From assembly GCA_030040955.1 (NCBI GenBank), contig JASHSH010000322.1:1-7628 (forward strand): a stretch of DNA of 7,628 bases. Direction: 5' to 3'. This document shows, one piece after another, positions 6,217 to 7,628 of this stretch. Position numbers and translations under genes: made by a program. Below the pieces are notes generated by a model. It did no database searches and was not told where the DNA came from. It saw only the letters and a list, made by a program, of their open reading frames with translations. Source of the DNA: Rhodospirillales bacterium (lineage in GTDB: Bacteria > Pseudomonadota > Alphaproteobacteria > Rhodospirillales > Magnetospirillaceae). Each line of letters opens with the position of its first letter. Within the stretch, counting starts at the first letter, position 1.

Positions 6217-6582
6217 CTAGCTGCCCGCGCGGGACGCCGCCGAGAAGGCGCGCGCCCAGCCGCCGGTAAGCACGTAACGGGGAAGCGTGACCGTCTGCTC
6301 GAAGAAGAATCGGGTGACGAAATCGTCGGCGCCGAGGAAAGGGGCAGGGGTGGCCGGCTCGCGCTTGTGGCCGGAACCCTGCGCCATGACCGGAACGATC
6401 AGCAGCACGATACCGCCGATCAGCGGCCAGATGCCGCCGCCGGCCGCGGCCCAGATCAGCGCCACGACGCCGATCCAGAACAACGGTGCCGTCGCCAGAT
6501 GAATCAGCAAATTCGTGCGCGTCGTATGCGTGCCGGGATAGACCGACCATTGCCAGCTGAGCAGATCGCGCCGGATCGACAT
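6217..6582 (-). CDS. Mpo1-like (DUF962) membrane protein, 121 aa
   Basis: The motif pattern fits the DUF962/Mpo1-like family. WSVYPGTHTTRTNLLIH (12-28) gives Y15, H19, N24 and H28, followed by P33. After two hydrophobic segments (about 31-48 and 51-67) comes AQGSGHKREPATP (67-79), matching the family pattern Q..GH..xE..P with H72. Yeast Mpo1 is an iron-dependent dioxygenase of 2-hydroxy fatty acids in sphingolipid breakdown and relies on conserved histidines; the same three histidine positions appear here. That chemistry is inferred for this protein, and the GH motif is slightly divergent. Sphingolipid-making sphingomonads would offer a plausible substrate. The protein has no signal peptide and is probably an inner-membrane protein. 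The ATG is supported by AAAGGGG on the minus strand (6589-6595), 6 bases upstream. It starts 16 bases after the uvrA stop, so the two are probably co-transcribed. Confidence 0.78.
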   Translation of the reverse strand: MSIRRDLLSWQWSVYPGTHTTRTNLLIHLATAPLFWIGVVALIWAAAGGGIWPLIGGIVLLIVPVMAQGSGHKREPATPAPFLGADDFVTRFFFEQTVTLPRYVLTGGWARAFSAASRAGS

Positions 6583-6588
6583 ATTCGT

Positions 6589-6595
6589 CCCCTTT
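6589..6595 (-). promoter_or_regulatory. Ribosome binding site of the Mpo1-like gene
   Basis: Read leftward, AAAGGGG lies 6 bases before the ATG, inside the 16-base gap after the uvrA stop. It supports both the start chosen and translation from a shared message. Confidence 0.6.
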
Positions 6596-6598
6596 CGC

Positions 6599-7628
6599 TC
6601 AGCCGGCCCGGCGGCGCGCCTTCACCTTGAGGTAGGACGCTAGGTACTGGCCGGTATAGCTCGCCCGCACGCCCGCGACCTGCTCGGGCGATCCCGTTGC
6701 GACCAGCCGGCCCCCCGCATCCCCGCCATCGGGGCCAAGATCGATAATCCAGTCGGCGGTCTTTACCACTTCCAGATTGTGCTCGATCACCAACACCGTG
6801 TTGCCATGCTCGACCAGGGCCTGGAGCACTTCGAGCAGCTTCTTCACATCGTCGAAGTGGAGCCCGGTGGTCGGCTCGTCGAGGATATAGAGCGTGCGGC
6901 CCGTCGCCCGGCGCGCAAGCTCCTTGGCCAGCTTCACGCGTTGCGCCTCGCCGCCCGAAAGCGTGGTCGCCTGCTGGCCGAGGTGGATATAGCCGAGCCC
7001 GACCCGATTCAGAGTCTCGAGACGCTCGCGTATCACCGGGACGGCCTTGAAGAATTCGGCCCCTTCCTCAACCGTCATGTCGAGAACGTCGGCTATGCTC
7101 TTGTCGCGGAAATGGATTTCCAGCGTCTCTCGGTTATACCGCCGGCCCTTACAGACATCGCATTGCACATAAACATCGGGCAGGAAGTGCATCTCGATCT
7201 TGATCAATCCATCGCCCTGGCAGGCTTCGCAGCGGCCGCCCTTCACGTTGAAGCTGAATCGGCCCGGCCCATAGCCTCGGGCGCGCGCCTCGGGCAGGCC
7301 GGCGAACCAGTCGCGGATGGGTGTGAATGCGCCCGTGTAGGTGGCCGGGTTCGAGCGCGGCGTGCGGCCGATCGGCGATTGGTCGATATCCACGACCTTG
7401 TCGATATGCTCGACCCCGTCGATCCGGTCGTGCGCCGCCGCGTGCTCGCGCGCGCCATACAGGCGCCGGGCCAGCGCCTTGTAGAGCGTCTCGACCACCA
7501 GGGTGGATTTGCCCCCGCCGGAGACCCCGGTGACGCAGGTAAAGGTGCCGAGCGGGATATCGACCGTCAGATTCTGGAGATTGTTGCCGCGCGCGCCCAC
7601 CACGCGCAGGGAGCGTCCGTTGCCCTTG
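6599..7628 (-). CDS. uvrA: Excinuclease ABC subunit A (UvrA), C-terminal part, 5'-partial
   Basis: UvrA is the damage-recognition ATPase of nucleotide excision repair; it loads UvrB onto lesions in the cytoplasm. Only the last 342 residues are in the window, about a third of a protein usually 940-980 residues long; the start lies beyond the right edge. Numbering from the first visible codon, the second ATPase half is complete. It has Walker A GVSGGGKST (34-42), a C-terminal zinc module with C133/C136 and C156/C159 (CxxC, 19 residues, CxxC), the ABC signature LSGGEAQR (223-230), Walker B YILDEPTTGLH (247-257) and the switch histidine in VIEHN (H283). SPIGRTPRSNPATYTG (84-99) is another strongly conserved UvrA stretch. 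The third Gly of the Walker A (SGGGKS, where E. coli has SGSGKS) is, as I recall, common in alphaproteobacteria and not a defect. An SOS operator, if present, would lie outside the window. Confidence 0.98.
   Translation of the reverse strand, partial: KGNGRSLRVVGARGNNLQNLTVDIPLGTFTCVTGVSGGGKSTLVVETLYKALARRLYGAREHAAAHDRIDGVEHIDKVVDIDQSPIGRTPRSNPATYTGAFTPIRDWFAGLPEARARGYGPGRFSFNVKGGRCEACQGDGLIKIEMHFLPDVYVQCDVCKGRRYNRETLEIHFRDKSIADVLDMTVEEGAEFFKAVPVIRERLETLNRVGLGYIHLGQQATTLSGGEAQRVKLAKELARRATGRTLYILDEPTTGLHFDDVKKLLEVLQALVEHGNTVLVIEHNLEVVKTADWIIDLGPDGGDAGGRLVATGSPEQVAGVRASYTGQYLASYLKVKARRRAG

Noticed and set aside
5393..6550. A minus-strand open frame spanning the lipoprotein and Mpo1-like genes
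   Set aside because: It is a shifted-frame shadow, Arg-rich with no domain; both real genes have starts, ribosome binding sites and motifs.
1..7628. CRISPR arrays, tRNA/rRNA genes, insertion sequences, phage or defence modules
   Set aside because: Nearly every base is inside a conserved chromosomal gene; no direct-repeat arrays, terminal inverted repeats, transposase motifs or cloverleaf sequences were seen.

Overview
This is GC-rich chromosomal DNA from an alphaproteobacterium, most likely a member of the Sphingomonadales. The evidence is the style of the housekeeping proteins (ParC, TrmFO, UvrA C-terminus), an NDUFAF6-type squalene/phytoene-synthase-fold protein, a DUF4170 protein, and strong G/C bias at third codon positions. 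The lineage call is an inference from protein character, not from a database match. The window is almost fully coding. I see no mobile element, CRISPR array, rRNA or tRNA, and nothing that looks recently acquired.

Layout. Positions 1-3377 form a rightward block. It holds the 3' 97-98% of parC (topoisomerase IV subunit A, start cut off by the window edge), an 89-residue membrane protein, and, 6 bases later, an NDUFAF6-like protein with a squalene/phytoene synthase fold. This block meets the leftward trmFO (tRNA U54 methylation) tail to tail with a 7-base overlap, and a perfect hairpin spans both stop codons. A 113-base divergent spacer (4727-4839) carries a near-consensus sigma-70 promoter firing rightward into a small protein made of two DUF4170-like repeats. 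That gene ends 3 bases from the leftward block: a PDZ-domain lipoprotein (5263-6105), an Mpo1/DUF962-like membrane protein (6217-6582) and the C-terminal third of uvrA (6599 to the window end). The genes of this last block run uvrA, then the Mpo1-like gene 16 bases later, then the lipoprotein after a further 111 bases.

How the genes relate. Most are unlinked housekeeping functions: chromosome decatenation, tRNA modification and nucleotide excision repair. They are joined to four poorly characterised conserved proteins. I do not see a defence, secretion or biosynthetic cluster. The best leads are these poorly characterised genes: the synthase-fold protein that has lost both aspartate-rich catalytic motifs and resembles the mitochondrial complex I assembly factor NDUFAF6; its tightly coupled small membrane partner; the internally duplicated DUF4170 protein with its own strong promoter; and the Mpo1-like protein coupled to uvrA.
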